A stretch of 64,000 nt of DNA from Stenotrophomonas maltophilia D457. GTDB lineage: Bacteria > Pseudomonadota > Gammaproteobacteria > Xanthomonadales > Xanthomonadaceae. Every line of letters starts with the position of its first letter. The first letter of the stretch is position 1. Both the position numbers and the translations under genes were made by a program. Under the pieces are notes generated by a model. That model was not told the DNA's origin and made no database searches. It was given only the letters and a program-made list of their open reading frames with translations. Shown in pieces: positions 25,320 to 34,605 of this stretch. The DNA is taken from contig NC_017671.1 in assembly GCF_000284595.1 (NCBI RefSeq), positions 1,397,001 to 1,461,000 of the forward strand, given 5' to 3'.

Positions 25320-26639
25320 ATGAAATCCCTGAAGATGCTGCTGAGGTTCGCCATTGTCGGCGGGCTGATCCTGTTGTTGCTGGTGCCGCTGATGATGATC
25401 CGCGGGGTCATCACCGAGCGCAGCCAGTACCGCGACGAGGCCTTTGCCCGGGTGGCCGACAGCCGTGCCGGCACGCAGCAGCTGGTGGGCCCGGTACGGG
25501 TGGTGCCGTGGGTGGAACGCAAGCAGGTTGAACTGGTTGACCCGCTGGGCGTCAAGAAGACCGAGATCCAGGTGACCGAGGGCCACTGGCTGCAGATGCC
25601 GGCGTCGCTGGAGGTGGGCGGCGAGATGCTGCCGAGCCAGCGCGAGGTCGGCCTGTTCAAGGTGCCGGTGTACAGCTGGAATGGCCAGTTGAAGGCGACT
25701 TTCGCCGAAGACGACTATCCGGTGAAGAACGGCCGCACCTATGGCCAGCCCTATGTGGCGCTGGGGGTTTCCGATGTGCGCGGCCTGGTGGGCACGCCGA
25801 ACCTGCGGGTGGACGGCAAGCAGCTGCGGTTGCTGCCCGGTGTAGGCGTGGCCAGCGAAATCGGACGTGGCCTGCATGCGCCGGTGAGCGGTTTCGCCGC
25901 GGATCAGGGCGGCGCGCTGGCCGCCAGCACCGTTGAACTGGAGCTGCGCCTGGATGGCAGCCGCATGCTGTCGGTGGTGCCGGTGGGCGATGACACCCGG
26001 ATCGCGCTGCGGTCGAGCTGGCCGCATCCGTCGTTCAGCGGCGCCTTCCTGCCGAACGAACGCCGTGTCGATGCACAGGGCTTCGAAGCACGCTGGGCGG
26101 TGTCCTCGCTGGCCTCCGATGCACAGCGCCAGCTGCGCAGCGAGGGCTCGATCGATTCGCAGGCCGTGACGGTGTCGCTGGTCGATCCGGTCGATACCTA
26201 CACCCAGGCCGACCGTGCCTCGAAGTACGGCGTGCTGTTCGTGGTGCTGACCTTCGTCGGCTTCATCCTGTTCGAACTGATCAAGTCGCTGCGCATCCAT
26301 CCGCTGCAGTACCTGATGGTCGGCCTGGCGCTGGCGATCTTCTTCCTGCTGCTGATCAGCCTGTCCGAGCACATCGCGTTCTGGAAGGCCTACCTGGTCT
26401 CGGCCGTGGCCTGCATCGGCCTGCAGGCGGTGTACCTGGCCAACGTGCTGGGCCACTGGAAGCGCGGCCTTGGCTTCGCTGCGCTGCTGACCGTGCTGTA
26501 CGGCGCGCTGTATGGCCTGCTGGTGTCGGAGAACAACGCACTGCTGATGGGATCGCTGCTGCTGTTCGTGATCCTGGCGCTGGCGATGTGGGTGACCCGC
26601 CGGGTCGACTGGTACGCGCTTGGCGCGGACCTGAAGTAA
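25320..26639 (+). CDS. creD: Inner membrane protein CreD
   Basis: A 439-aa CreD: one N-terminal helix (about 9-30), a large periplasmic region (about 31-295), then about five closely spaced C-terminal helices beginning KYGVLFVVLTFVGFILFELI. The C-terminal HPLQYLMVGLALAIFFLLL is typical of the family. It is the main target of CreBC and is linked to envelope integrity and beta-lactam response in related species. Preceded by a cre-tag. Confidence 0.93.
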   Translation: MKSLKMLLRFAIVGGLILLLLVPLMMIRGVITERSQYRDEAFARVADSRAGTQQLVGPVRVVPWVERKQVELVDPLGVKKTEIQVTEGHWLQMPASLEVGGEMLPSQREVGLFKVPVYSWNGQLKATFAEDDYPVKNGRTYGQPYVALGVSDVRGLVGTPNLRVDGKQLRLLPGVGVASEIGRGLHAPVSGFAADQGGALAASTVELELRLDGSRMLSVVPVGDDTRIALRSSWPHPSFSGAFLPNERRVDAQGFEARWAVSSLASDAQRQLRSEGSIDSQAVTVSLVDPVDTYTQADRASKYGVLFVVLTFVGFILFELIKSLRIHPLQYLMVGLALAIFFLLLISLSEHIAFWKAYLVSAVACIGLQAVYLANVLGHWKRGLGFAALLTVLYGALYGLLVSENNALLMGSLLLFVILALAMWVTRRVDWYALGADLK

Positions 26640-26649
26640 GGAGCACGCC

Positions 26650-27060
26650 ATGAGCTGGCGCCAGGGATTGCGGCAACGGGCGCGGCAGGGCATTCCGGCC
26701 CTGCTGGAAGTGGATGCACTGCTGCAGGCACATGGCGTGCTGGCGGCCCTGCCGGGGGCACGGATCGCCCCCGGTCTGGTCCGCTTCCAGCTGGCCGCGG
26801 TGACCTGCGAGGGATTGCAGGGCAAGGGCCTGGCTTGGTTGCAGGGCGCGCGGCAGGGACGCGGTGCGCTGGCGGGGAAGGTGCCGCGCTACCGGCCATG
26901 GAAGGCCGGGGCGGAAGCACTTGCAGAAATCGGCATCGGTGGCCTGCCCGATGACTGGCCCGCGCATGCGGCGGTGTATGGCTGCAGCAGCATCGACCGG
27001 CGGCACTGGTTGCTGCTGCTGCCGGAGCGGGCGCAGCTGTGGCTGGGGTGGAGTGGGTGA
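26650..27060 (+). CDS. Hypothetical protein downstream of creD (136 aa)
   Basis: Not recognised. Begins MSWRQGLRQRARQGIPALLEVD 10 bp after the creD stop with AAGGAG as ribosome binding site, so it is surely co-transcribed. It is Gly/Ala/Leu/Arg-rich and soluble, with Trp residues towards the C-terminus (HWLLLLPERAQLWLGW). No catalytic motif is evident. By position it may belong to the CreBC envelope response. Confidence 0.7.
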   Translation: MSWRQGLRQRARQGIPALLEVDALLQAHGVLAALPGARIAPGLVRFQLAAVTCEGLQGKGLAWLQGARQGRGALAGKVPRYRPWKAGAEALAEIGIGGLPDDWPAHAAVYGCSSIDRRHWLLLLPERAQLWLGWSG

Positions 27061-27170
27061 GGTGGTTTGGCAGATGCGACCCAACCACTCTTCTGTGGGG
27101 GCGAACCCTGGTTCGCACGCTTCCGCGCCGCCCATGACCGATGGGACGGTATCGCGGCGCCGCTGCTGGC

Positions 27171-27176
27171 TAGACT
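27171..27176 (+). promoter_or_regulatory. TAGACT -10 element of M28 peptidase gene
   Basis: TAGACT 39 bp before the GTG start. The same hexamer occurs 30-33 bp before three other genes in the window. Confidence 0.35.
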
Positions 27177-27215
27177 CGATGGGTTGATGAGCAGGCCGGA
27201 AGGCAGGGGTGCGAT

Positions 27216-28808
27216 GTGTTGAAGTGGGGCGTGCTGGCCGTAGCGCTGGCAATGGGTGGCAATGCAGCGGCGCAGCAGCGCGAATCAGTGGACCTGGACA
27301 TGGTCAGCCGCATCCGCCAGGAGGCCTTCCACCGTTCGCAGGTGATGGACACCTTCAGCTATCTCACCGAACGCATCGGCCCGCGGCTGACCAACTCCCC
27401 GGCGATGGGCCGCGCCAACGCGTGGACCCGCGGCAAGTTCAACGAATGGAAGCTGGACAACGTCCACGACGAAGCGTTCGATGACTTTGGCCGTGGCTGG
27501 GAGTTCACCTCGGCCAGCGTGGAAATGCTGGGTGACCGTGTGCAGCCGCTGCATGCACTGCCCAAGGCTTGGACGCCGGGCACCAAGGGGCCGGTTGAAG
27601 GCGAGCTGGTGCAGGTCGAGATCAAGAAGCCCGAAGACATCGAGAAGTACCGCGGCAAGCTGCGCGGCAAGATCCTGCTGCTGGGCGAGGCGCGCGAGTA
27701 CAAGCGCGGCACCGAGCCGGATTCCCATCGGCATGACGCGACCTCGCTGGAAGGCCTGCAGGCGTTCACCCTGCCGAAGGACCAGGACGCCACCGCCGAA
27801 CGTGCCAAGCGGGTCAAGGAGTACCAGGAACGCCAGCAGCTGGCGACGAGGGTCAATGCGTTCTTCGTCGAAGAAGGGGCGCTGGCCTCGATCAGCATCA
27901 GCAGCTGGGACAACGGCATCATCCGCGTTGCCGGTGGTGGTTCGCGCAAGGCCGGCGAGCCGGTCGGCATCCCCGAGCTGGCGATGATCAGCGAGCACTT
28001 CAACCCGCTGGTGCGCGCGCTGAAGGCCGGGCAGACCGTGCGCCTGCGCGTGGATGTGGCCGCGCGCTTCACCGATGACGCCGACCAGCCCGGCTACAAC
28101 ACGCTGGCGGAGATCCGCGGCAGCAGCAGGCCTGATGAAGTGGTGATGATCGGCGCGCACCTGGATTCCTGGCACAGCGGCACCGGCGCGGCCGACAACG
28201 CCGCCGGCGTGGCAGTGATGATGGAGGCCATGCGCATCCTCAAGGCCACCGGCGCCAGGCCCAAGCGCACCATCCGCGTGGCGCTGTGGAGCGGCGAGGA
28301 GCAGGGCCTGATCGGCTCGCAGGCCTATGTGGCCAAGCATTTCGGCCGGTTCCCGGAGCCCACCGACCCGGCGCAGAAGGCGCTGCCGGCGTCGCTGCGC
28401 GAGCCGACCGGTGCACTGCAGAAGACCCGCGATTACAGCAAGTTCCAGGTCTACTTCAACATGGACAACGGCTCCGGCCGCTTCCGGGGCATCTACGCCC
28501 AGGAAAACCTGGCGGCGATGCCGATCTTCGAAGCCTGGCTGGCGCCGTTCCATGACGTCGGCGCCACCACCGTGGCGACCCGCAACACCGGCAGCACCGA
28601 CCACATCAGCTTCGACCGCATCGGCCTGCCGGGCTTCCAGTTCATCCAGGACCGGCTGGACTACTTCACCAATGTCCACCACAGCCACCTGGACACCTGG
28701 GACCACGCCGAACCGGAAGACCTGAAGCAGGCCGCAGCCATCGTCGCCTCGTTCGCCTACAACGCCGCGATGCGCGAGCAGCCGTTCCCGCGCAAGGTGG
28801 AGCCGTAA
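27216..28808 (+). CDS. Exported M28-family zinc aminopeptidase/carboxypeptidase-like protein
   Basis: A 530-aa protein with a short signal peptide ending near NAAAQ. The M28 zinc site is complete: [15 protein letters not shown] (His315, Asp327), [10 protein letters not shown] (Glu361 catalytic base, Glu362 ligand), an Asp in MDNGSG and a final His in [11 protein letters not shown]-like insert (about 130-270) precedes the catalytic part. It should remove residues from peptides outside the cytoplasm. The start is GTG 27216 after CAGGGG. Confidence 0.9.
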   Translation: MLKWGVLAVALAMGGNAAAQQRESVDLDMVSRIRQEAFHRSQVMDTFSYLTERIGPRLTNSPAMGRANAWTRGKFNEWKLDNVHDEAFDDFGRGWEFTSASVEMLGDRVQPLHALPKAWTPGTKGPVEGELVQVEIKKPEDIEKYRGKLRGKILLLGEAREYKRGTEPDSHRHDATSLEGLQAFTLPKDQDATAERAKRVKEYQERQQLATRVNAFFVEEGALASISISSWDNGIIRVAGGGSRKAGEPVGIPELAMISEHFNPLVRALKAGQTVRLRVDVAARFTDDADQPGYNTLAEIRGSSRPDEVVMIGAHLDSWHSGTGAADNAAGVAVMMEAMRILKATGARPKRTIRVALWSGEEQGLIGSQAYVAKHFGRFPEPTDPAQKALPASLREPTGALQKTRDYSKFQVYFNMDNGSGRFRGIYAQENLAAMPIFEAWLAPFHDVGATTVATRNTGSTDHISFDRIGLPGFQFIQDRLDYFTNVHHSHLDTWDHAEPEDLKQAAAIVASFAYNAAMREQPFPRKVEP

Positions 28809-28906
28809 AAGGGGACGGAGGGGATTAAGTCGCATCTCCCCTCCGTTTCCCGGTTGCAGTACCCACGGGCTGGGCAATCGCGACTTAATCCCCTCCGTCC
28901 CCTTTT
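28807..28906. repeat. Long inverted repeat, terminator-like (family A)
   Basis: Perfect 27-base arms (28807-28833 and 28880-28906; arm begins AAAAGGGGACGGAGGGGATT) separated by 46 bases. The left arm overlaps the M28 stop codon. The right arm ends in T5. A second copy of the same arm is at 47493-47579, so this is a dispersed element; a bidirectional terminator role is likely. Confidence 0.75.
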
Positions 28907-28928
28907 TCCGTCGGGGGCGGCGGGCTGG

Positions 28929-28934
28929 TAAAAT
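28929..28934 (+). promoter_or_regulatory. -10 element of gltX
   Basis: TAAAAT, 28 bp before the gltX ATG, directly after the family A inverted repeat. Confidence 0.4.
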
Positions 28935-28962
28935 CGGGGGATTCCCGTTCCTCGAGCCGTCC

Positions 28963-30366
28963 ATGACCTGCCGCACCCGCTTCGCCCCCAGTCCCACCGG
29001 CTACCTGCACATCGGTGGTGCCCGCACCGCGCTGTACTGCTGGCTGGAGGCCCGCCACCGTGGCGGCGAGTTCGTGCTGCGCATCGAGGACACCGACCGT
29101 GAACGCAGCACCCAGGGCGCGATCGACGCCATCCTGGAGGCGATGGAGTGGCTGGGCCTGGACTACGACGAAGGCCCGATCTATCAGACCGACCGCGTCG
29201 CCCGCTACCGGGAAGTGGCAGAGCAGCTGATCGCCGACGGCAAGGCCTACTACGCCTACGAAACCCGCGAAGAGCTGGACGCGATGCGCGAGGCCGCCAT
29301 GGCCAGGCAGGAAAAGCCGCGTTACAACGGCGCTGCACGCGAACTGGGCCTGCCGTACAAGGACGACCCGAACCGCGTCATCCGCTTCAAGAACCCGCTG
29401 GAAGGTACGGTGGTGTTCGACGACCTGATCAAGGGCCGCATCGAGATCGCCAACAGCGAGCTGGATGACATGGTCATCTTCCGCCCGGACGGCTACCCCA
29501 CCTACAACTTCGCGGTGGTGGTGGACGACTGGGACATGGGCATCACCGAGGTCATCCGCGGCGACGACCACATCAACAACACCCCGCGCCAGATCAACCT
29601 GTACGAGGGCATTGGTGCGCCGGTGCCGAAGTTCGGCCACATGCCGATGATCCTGGACGAGCAGGGCGCCAAGCTGTCCAAGCGCACCGGTGCGGCCGAC
29701 GTGATGCAGTACAAGGACGCCGGCTACCTGCCCGACGCGCTGCTGAGCTACCTGGCCCGCCTGGGCTGGTCGCACGGTGACCAGGAGCTGTTCAGCCGCC
29801 AGGAACTGATCGACCTGTTCGACGTGAAGGACTGCAATTCCAAGGCCTCGCGCCTGGACATGGCCAAGCTGGGTTGGGTCAACCAGCACTTCCTGAAGAC
29901 CGAGGACGTGGCCGCCATCGTGCCGCACCTGGTCTACCAGCTGCAGAAGCTGGGCCTGGACGTGGCCGCCGGCCCGGCCCCGGAGGATGTGGTGATCGCC
30001 CTGCGTGAACGCGTGCAGACCCTGAAGGAAATGGCCGAGAAGGCCGTGGTCTGGTACCAGCCGCTGACCGGGTACGACGAAGCGGCGGTGGCCAAGCACC
30101 TCAAGGCCGGTGCCGAGGTGGCGCTGGGCAAGGCCCGCGAGCTGCTGGCAGCGTTGCCGGAGTGGACCGCCGAGTCGGTGGGCGTCGCCCTGCACGACGC
30201 GGCCGCAGCGCTGGAGATCGGCATGGGCAAGGTCGCCCAGCCGCTGCGCGTGGCGATCACCGGCACCCAGGTCAGTCCTGACATCTCCCATACCGTGTAC
30301 CTGGCCGGCCGCGAGCAGGCCTTGAAACGCATTGATGTGGCCATCACCAAGGTAGCAACGGCCTGA
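28963..30366 (+). CDS. gltX: Glutamyl-tRNA synthetase
   Basis: A 467-aa class I synthetase. The N-terminus [20 protein letters not shown] holds the HIGH motif (HIGG, 16-19), [11 protein letters not shown] follows, and the KMSKS-type motif is KLSKR at 237-241. Length is that of bacterial GltX. It charges tRNA-Glu. ATG 28963 begins directly at the catalytic domain. Zur follows 34 bp later. Confidence 0.97.
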   Translation: MTCRTRFAPSPTGYLHIGGARTALYCWLEARHRGGEFVLRIEDTDRERSTQGAIDAILEAMEWLGLDYDEGPIYQTDRVARYREVAEQLIADGKAYYAYETREELDAMREAAMARQEKPRYNGAARELGLPYKDDPNRVIRFKNPLEGTVVFDDLIKGRIEIANSELDDMVIFRPDGYPTYNFAVVVDDWDMGITEVIRGDDHINNTPRQINLYEGIGAPVPKFGHMPMILDEQGAKLSKRTGAADVMQYKDAGYLPDALLSYLARLGWSHGDQELFSRQELIDLFDVKDCNSKASRLDMAKLGWVNQHFLKTEDVAAIVPHLVYQLQKLGLDVAAGPAPEDVVIALRERVQTLKEMAEKAVVWYQPLTGYDEAAVAKHLKAGAEVALGKARELLAALPEWTAESVGVALHDAAAALEIGMGKVAQPLRVAITGTQVSPDISHTVYLAGREQALKRIDVAITKVATA

Positions 30367-30400
30367 GGCATCCTTGCCAGGCCCGAACCGGAGAACACGC

Positions 30401-30892
30401 ATGCCCGCCAAGACCGCCACTGCCTGTACCGCCCCGCACCACCACGTCCACGACGCATCGGATTTCGTGGCGGTGGTCGAGCGTGTCTCGCGCGAACGCG
30501 GGCTGCGCCTGACCCCGATCCGCGCCAACGTGCTGAAGCTGATCGCCGAGGCCGGCAAGCCGGTCAAGGCCTACGAGCTGCTGGAATGGGTGCGCAACGG
30601 CAAGGGCGTGGGCGCCGATGCCCCGCCCACCGTGTACCGCGCGCTGGACTTCCTGATGGCCAATGGCTTCGTGCACAAGCTGGAATCGGTGAATGCCTTC
30701 GTGGCCTGCCACCATCCCAGCAGTGCCGCGCATTCGGTGCCGTTCCTGATCTGCAACAGCTGCCACAGCGCGGTGGAACTGGAAGACCGCGAGATCGTCA
30801 CCCAGCTGGAGAAGCGCGCCAAGGAGCTGGGCTTCCAGCCGCAGGCACAGACGCTGGAAGTGCATGGCCTCTGCGCGCGCTGCGCCGGCTAA
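30401..30892 (+). CDS. zur: Zinc uptake regulator Zur (Fur family)
   Basis: A 163-aa Fur-family protein. The N-terminus is followed by the winged helix (RGLRLTPIRANVLKLIAEAG, PTVYRALDFL), then HKLESVNAFVACHHP and two CxxC structural zinc motifs, ICNSC and LCARC. The 'NAFVACHHP..HSVPFLICNSC' pattern is that of Zur rather than Fur or PerR. ATG 30401 with CGGAG upstream is preferred to an ATG nine codons earlier. The ZnuD-like receptor and MerC-like gene at 34.6-37.4 kb carry candidate target sites. Confidence 0.92.
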   Translation: MPAKTATACTAPHHHVHDASDFVAVVERVSRERGLRLTPIRANVLKLIAEAGKPVKAYELLEWVRNGKGVGADAPPTVYRALDFLMANGFVHKLESVNAFVACHHPSSAAHSVPFLICNSCHSAVELEDREIVTQLEKRAKELGFQPQAQTLEVHGLCARCAG

Positions 30893-30899
30893 CGCAACG

Positions 30900-30923
30900 G
30901 TAGGGCCGGCCGCTGGCCGGCAT
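30900..30923 (+). repeat. GTAG-headed REP monomer
   Basis: GTAGGGCCGGCCGCTGGCCG plus CAT, stem GCCGGCC/GGCCGGC, 7 bp after the zur stop. Confidence 0.65.
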
Positions 30924-30927
30924 TTTG

Positions 30928-30978
30928 GAAACGGGGTCAGATCCCTTTGCCACTGGCAAAGGGATCTGACCCCGTTTC
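30928..30978. repeat. Near-perfect 51-bp palindrome, terminator-like (family B)
   Basis: 25-base arms (30928-30952 and 30954-30978; arm begins GAAACGGGGTCAGATCCCTT) around a single base. Lies between the convergent zur and HlyD genes, and probably ends transcription both ways. Related copies are at 39095-39137 and, decayed, at 34563-34594. Confidence 0.75.
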
Positions 30979-31003
30979 ATACCGGTGCGGCAGGGCCTGC
31001 GTC

Positions 31004-32158
31004 CTAGTCCATCGGCTTGGACCGGGTATCCACCCGCACGATCACCGACATGCCGGGCCGCAGCTGCTTTGCCAGCTTCTGATCCCTGTTGATCGATATC
31101 CGCACCGGCAGCCGCTGCACCACCTTGGTGAAGTTGCCGCTGGCATTGTCCGGGCGCAGCACGCTGAATTCCGACCCGGTGGCTGGGGCGATCTCCTGCA
31201 CGCGGCCCCGCAGCACCTGGCCCTGGAACGCGTCCACCGAGAACGTCGCCGGTTGGCCGACCGCCATGCCCCAGGTCTGGCCTTCCTTGTAGTTGGCCAC
31301 CACCCACAGCGTGTCAGGTACCAGGAACAGCAGCTGCGAACCGGCAGCGACGTACTGGCCCACGCGTACGCTGGCTTCGCTGATCTGGCCGTCGCGTGGT
31401 GCGTGGATCACCGTGTTGGCCAGGTCGATGCGGGCCAGTTCCAGCTGCGCCTGCGCGCTTTCCACCTGCGCTTCCAGGCTCTTGCGCGCGACCTGGGTCG
31501 ACACCAGCGTTTCCTCGGCGATGCGGATCTGCGCCTGCGACTGCTGCACGCTGGCCTGTGCCGACGCCTGGGTGGTGCGGAACTTGTCGCGGTCGTTGAT
31601 GGACACCAGCTGCTGCGCCGCCAGTTCCTCGTAGCGTTTCAATTCATTGCGCGAACGCTGCAGTTCGGCCTGGCCAGCCGACAGCGTGGCGCGGGCGGAG
31701 GCAATCTGTGCGCGGTTCTGCGCCTGTGACTGGTCCGAGTTGGCCAGCGCCGCGCGCGCGCTGTCCAGCGTCGCCTGCGCCTGGGCCACGCGCTGCGCAT
31801 AGATGCGGTCATCGATGCGCAGCAGCGGCTCGCCCTGCTTCACATGCTGGAAATCCTTCACCAGCACTTCGGTCACATAGCCGTTCACCTGCGGCGCCAT
31901 CACCGTGATCTGGCCGCGTACATAGGCGTTGTCGGTCACCATCACGCTGCTGGTGAACGGCCACAGGTGCCAGGCGCGCAGGATCAGCGCAATGCCCAGC
32001 AAGGCCACTACCACCATCACCACCACGCTGCGGGCGCTGGGCTTGAGGTACTTCGGCGCGACCGCAGGTTCTACCGGCGTGGCCGCGGGCGCCGCGTCGG
32101 TCGGCGGCGGTGGGGTGACGTTGTCGGTGTCGTCGGGGCGGGGCGGGACGGGAGGCAT
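31004..32158 (-). CDS. HlyD/EmrA-family membrane fusion protein
   Basis: A 384-aa periplasmic adaptor. A Pro-rich cytoplasmic start leads to one helix (about 45-65) and then the biotinyl-lipoyl half (VMAPQVNGYVTEVLVKDFQHV), a long alpha-helical hairpin (about 130-240) and the second lipoyl half plus beta-barrel (VIHAPRDGQISEASVRVGQYV). It links the DHA2 pump, encoded 8 bp upstream, to an outer-membrane channel. No TolC-like gene is adjacent, so a shared channel is implied. ATG at 32158; the frame is open further upstream inside the pump gene. Confidence 0.9.
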   Translation of the reverse strand: MPPVPPRPDDTDNVTPPPPTDAAPAATPVEPAVAPKYLKPSARSVVVMVVVALLGIALILRAWHLWPFTSSVMVTDNAYVRGQITVMAPQVNGYVTEVLVKDFQHVKQGEPLLRIDDRIYAQRVAQAQATLDSARAALANSDQSQAQNRAQIASARATLSAGQAELQRSRNELKRYEELAAQQLVSINDRDKFRTTQASAQASVQQSQAQIRIAEETLVSTQVARKSLEAQVESAQAQLELARIDLANTVIHAPRDGQISEASVRVGQYVAAGSQLLFLVPDTLWVVANYKEGQTWGMAVGQPATFSVDAFQGQVLRGRVQEIAPATGSEFSVLRPDNASGNFTKVVQRLPVRISINRDQKLAKQLRPGMSVIVRVDTRSKPMD

Positions 32159-32166
32159 GGGAGGAC

Positions 32167-33840
32167 TCAACGGGACGCGGCCGGCGTGGACGCGGTGGAA
32201 AGGGCGGGGTGGCGCTTGCGCCATTGCTTGAGCACGGCGGTGCGCAGCGACAGCAGCAGCAACCAGCACAGGAAGCCGATCGCCAGCCAGCCGCTCAGCG
32301 TGAACACGTCATTGAAGCCACGCACGTTGGCTTCGCGGCGCGTGGTCTGCGCCAGCTGCGCGCTGCCCTGCGCACTGCGCAGCACCGGGTCGGTGATCTG
32401 CGCAGCGTACAGCTGCTGCTGGATGCGCAGCCGTTGCGCGACCACCGGATCGGCCGGATCGAGCTGGCTGGTCAGCGCGCTGGAATACAGCTGCTCGCGA
32501 TGCAGCTGGAAGGTCCCCAGCACCGCCGAACCTGCCAGGCCACCCAGGGTCTGCGTGATCGACAGCGTCACCAGGAAGGTGATCATGTGGTCGACGCCCT
32601 GTTTCAACGCGGCGGAGATGCCGAGCATGATCAGCGGGCCCATGAACATGCCGGCACCGACCGAGGCCAGGAACTGGCTGGCGTAGAAGTCGTGCGGCCG
32701 GTCCAGGCTGGTGCGGTGCTGGTCGAAGAACGCGGCGGCGCCCAGCAGCAGGATCGCCATCAGCAGCTGCGCGATCAGCCGCTTCGGTCCGAAGGTGAGC
32801 GAGGCGCCGGCGATGCCGACGATCACCCCGGCCAGGATCACTACGAACAACGGCCGCATCTGGTCAGGCCCCATGCCCAGCGTGCGCATCAGGTTGACCA
32901 CGCCGTAGGACTGCTCGGTGGTCAGGAAGCGGATCAGGAACGCGCCGACGATGAAGTGCAGCACCGGCAGCTTCGACAGCCAGCGGATCTGCAGCAGCGG
33001 ATTGCGCCGGTAGTGTTCGATGATGAAGGCGGTGGTGGACAGCACGATCGAGGCGACCAGCGCCCAGCCCAGCCATGGGGTGTTGAGCCACCAGCGCGTG
33101 TAGCCCTGCGCCAGTACGATCACCAGCAGCGCGACCGCCGGCGCGAGCAGGGCGAAAGTGAGGAAGTCCAATGGCTCGAACGCCTTTACCTGGATGCCCG
33201 GCGGCAGCTTCAGCACCACCACTGCCGCGAACGCGCACAGGGCCAGGCCGGCTTCGAAGGAGTACAGCTGGTGCCATTGGCCGGTATCGACCAGGCCTGG
33301 TGAAACGATCCAGGCGATCGGCACCGCCAGCTGCGACAGGCCGACACCGACCACCAGCAGATTGCCGGTGAATCGGCGCGGCAGCGCCTGCAGCATGTAC
33401 AGCGTGCCCAGTGTGGAACAGGCCGCACCCGCGAAGCCGCTGGCGGCTCGGGTCAGCATCGTGGTCTCGAAGCTGCCGACGAACAGGTGCAGCACCGCCA
33501 GCGCCGCATACAGGCCCAGGCCGATCTCGGCGAACAGGCGGATGCCGTACTGCTGGCGGAACTTGAAGGCCAGCAGGTTGGCGGTGACATTCACCATCGC
33601 ATACGCGGCCACCAGCCAGCTGCCCTGGGTCGGAGTGAGCGCCAGCTGGCCCTGCAGGAACGGCAGGTTGGCGGTGACCAGCGCATTGCCGAGGCCGCCG
33701 GTGATCGCCACCAGCAACGATACCAGCGCATAGGCCGCGCGCCGGTACGGCGGGTGCCAGGGCATCGACGCCGAGCCGGGCATGGTCGGCTTCTCATGCT
33801 CCTCCCAATCCGGAACCGGCTTCAGATACGGCTGGACCAT
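32167..33840 (-). CDS. DHA2-family MFS drug exporter (EmrB-like)
   Basis: A 557-aa transporter with about 14 predicted helices, the DHA2 layout. Near the start, ALVTANLPFLQGQLALTPTQGSWLVAAYAM is the typical helix 1-2 region (motif with TANLP and TQGSWL). The N-terminal tail is longer than usual and charged. ATG 33840 overlaps the TetR stop (ATGA). With the HlyD protein it forms an EmrAB-like tripartite pump for hydrophobic compounds. Confidence 0.92.
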   Translation of the reverse strand: MVQPYLKPVPDWEEHEKPTMPGSASMPWHPPYRRAAYALVSLLVAITGGLGNALVTANLPFLQGQLALTPTQGSWLVAAYAMVNVTANLLAFKFRQQYGIRLFAEIGLGLYAALAVLHLFVGSFETTMLTRAASGFAGAACSTLGTLYMLQALPRRFTGNLLVVGVGLSQLAVPIAWIVSPGLVDTGQWHQLYSFEAGLALCAFAAVVVLKLPPGIQVKAFEPLDFLTFALLAPAVALLVIVLAQGYTRWWLNTPWLGWALVASIVLSTTAFIIEHYRRNPLLQIRWLSKLPVLHFIVGAFLIRFLTTEQSYGVVNLMRTLGMGPDQMRPLFVVILAGVIVGIAGASLTFGPKRLIAQLLMAILLLGAAAFFDQHRTSLDRPHDFYASQFLASVGAGMFMGPLIMLGISAALKQGVDHMITFLVTLSITQTLGGLAGSAVLGTFQLHREQLYSSALTSQLDPADPVVAQRLRIQQQLYAAQITDPVLRSAQGSAQLAQTTRREANVRGFNDVFTLSGWLAIGFLCWLLLLSLRTAVLKQWRKRHPALSTASTPAASR

Positions 33841-34406
33841 CAACGGGCCTCGCTGGCAGCTCCCTGGAGACCCCCACGCAGCAGCTGCAGGGCACGCCCG
33901 GCCAACTGGGCGCGCTCGTCGCGGGTCTTGCCGCGCAGGGCCGCACCCAGCATGCCCGAGATCAGTGAAATATCCGTCTTTTCCAGGTCGTCACGGCACA
34001 GCCCGGCGGCCTTGGCGCGCGCGATCGGTTCCTCCAGCAGGTCGCGCACGGTCTCGCGCGCGGCGCGCATGGACGGCACGTCCGAATCAACCGCACGCCA
34101 GTAATCGGCCAGTGCCGGCGAATCGATGATGCGCTGGGCCATGCCCTCGAACACCTCGAACAGGGCGTCATCGCGGTCACCGAGCTGTTCGACCTGGCGC
34201 CGGATGCGGTCGACCGTGCGCTGCAGCAGCGCCTGGATCAGCGCGGTGCGGTCGGGGAAGTTGCGGTACAGGGTGGCGCGGCCCACCTGGGCGCGTTCGA
34301 CCACCAGATCCAGCGGGGCGGTGACGCCATGTTGGCCGAAGACATGATCGGCGGCGTCGAGGATGAGGGCACGGCGGGCAGCAGCATCGGCACGTTGAGC
34401 GGTCAT
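33840..34406 (-). CDS. TetR-family repressor of the EmrAB-like operon
   Basis: A 188-aa TetR regulator. The helix-turn-helix is ILDAADHVFGQHGVTAPLDLVVERAQVGRATLYRNFPDR (about 16-54); the rest is the helical ligand domain. It is the first gene of the operon and overlaps the pump gene by 4 bp. A perfect palindrome lies 11 bp upstream of its ATG and is a likely operator, giving autoregulation of the whole operon. Confidence 0.92.
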   Translation of the reverse strand: MTAQRADAAARRALILDAADHVFGQHGVTAPLDLVVERAQVGRATLYRNFPDRTALIQALLQRTVDRIRRQVEQLGDRDDALFEVFEGMAQRIIDSPALADYWRAVDSDVPSMRAARETVRDLLEEPIARAKAAGLCRDDLEKTDISLISGMLGAALRGKTRDERAQLAGRALQLLRGGLQGAASEAR

Positions 34407-34416
34407 GGAATCATTT

Positions 34417-34434
34417 TCGGACAAAAGTGTCCGA
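34417..34434. promoter_or_regulatory. Palindromic TetR operator
   Basis: TCGGACA-AAAG-TGTCCGA, perfect 7-base arms, 11 bp upstream of the TetR start. Confidence 0.65.
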
Positions 34435-34522
34435 TTGGCGAGACTTTGAGTGACGGGATTGTCCGGTTGTTGTCGTACGCACACCTTTGTGACGGATGCG
34501 TGATGGCGTGGGACGGAATGAA

Positions 34523-34546
34523 AACGGGGGCCCGAAGGCCCCCGTT
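34523..34546 (-). terminator. Terminator of ZnuD-like receptor gene
   Basis: A 10-bp stem AACGGGGGCC/GGCCCCCGTT with a CGAA loop. On the minus strand it is followed by TTCATTCC. It lies 60 bp beyond the receptor stop; a decayed family B repeat (34563-34594) sits between. Confidence 0.7.
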
Positions 34547-34605
34547 CAATGCGGTGGTGCCAGAGCCCTTTCCTTCGGAAAGGGATCCGACCCCGCCGTG
34601 CGCGA

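Noticed and set aside
26356..27252. 298-codon minus-strand frame over creD and the downstream gene
   Set aside because: Antisense to well-supported genes; Pro/Arg/Gln-rich shadow.
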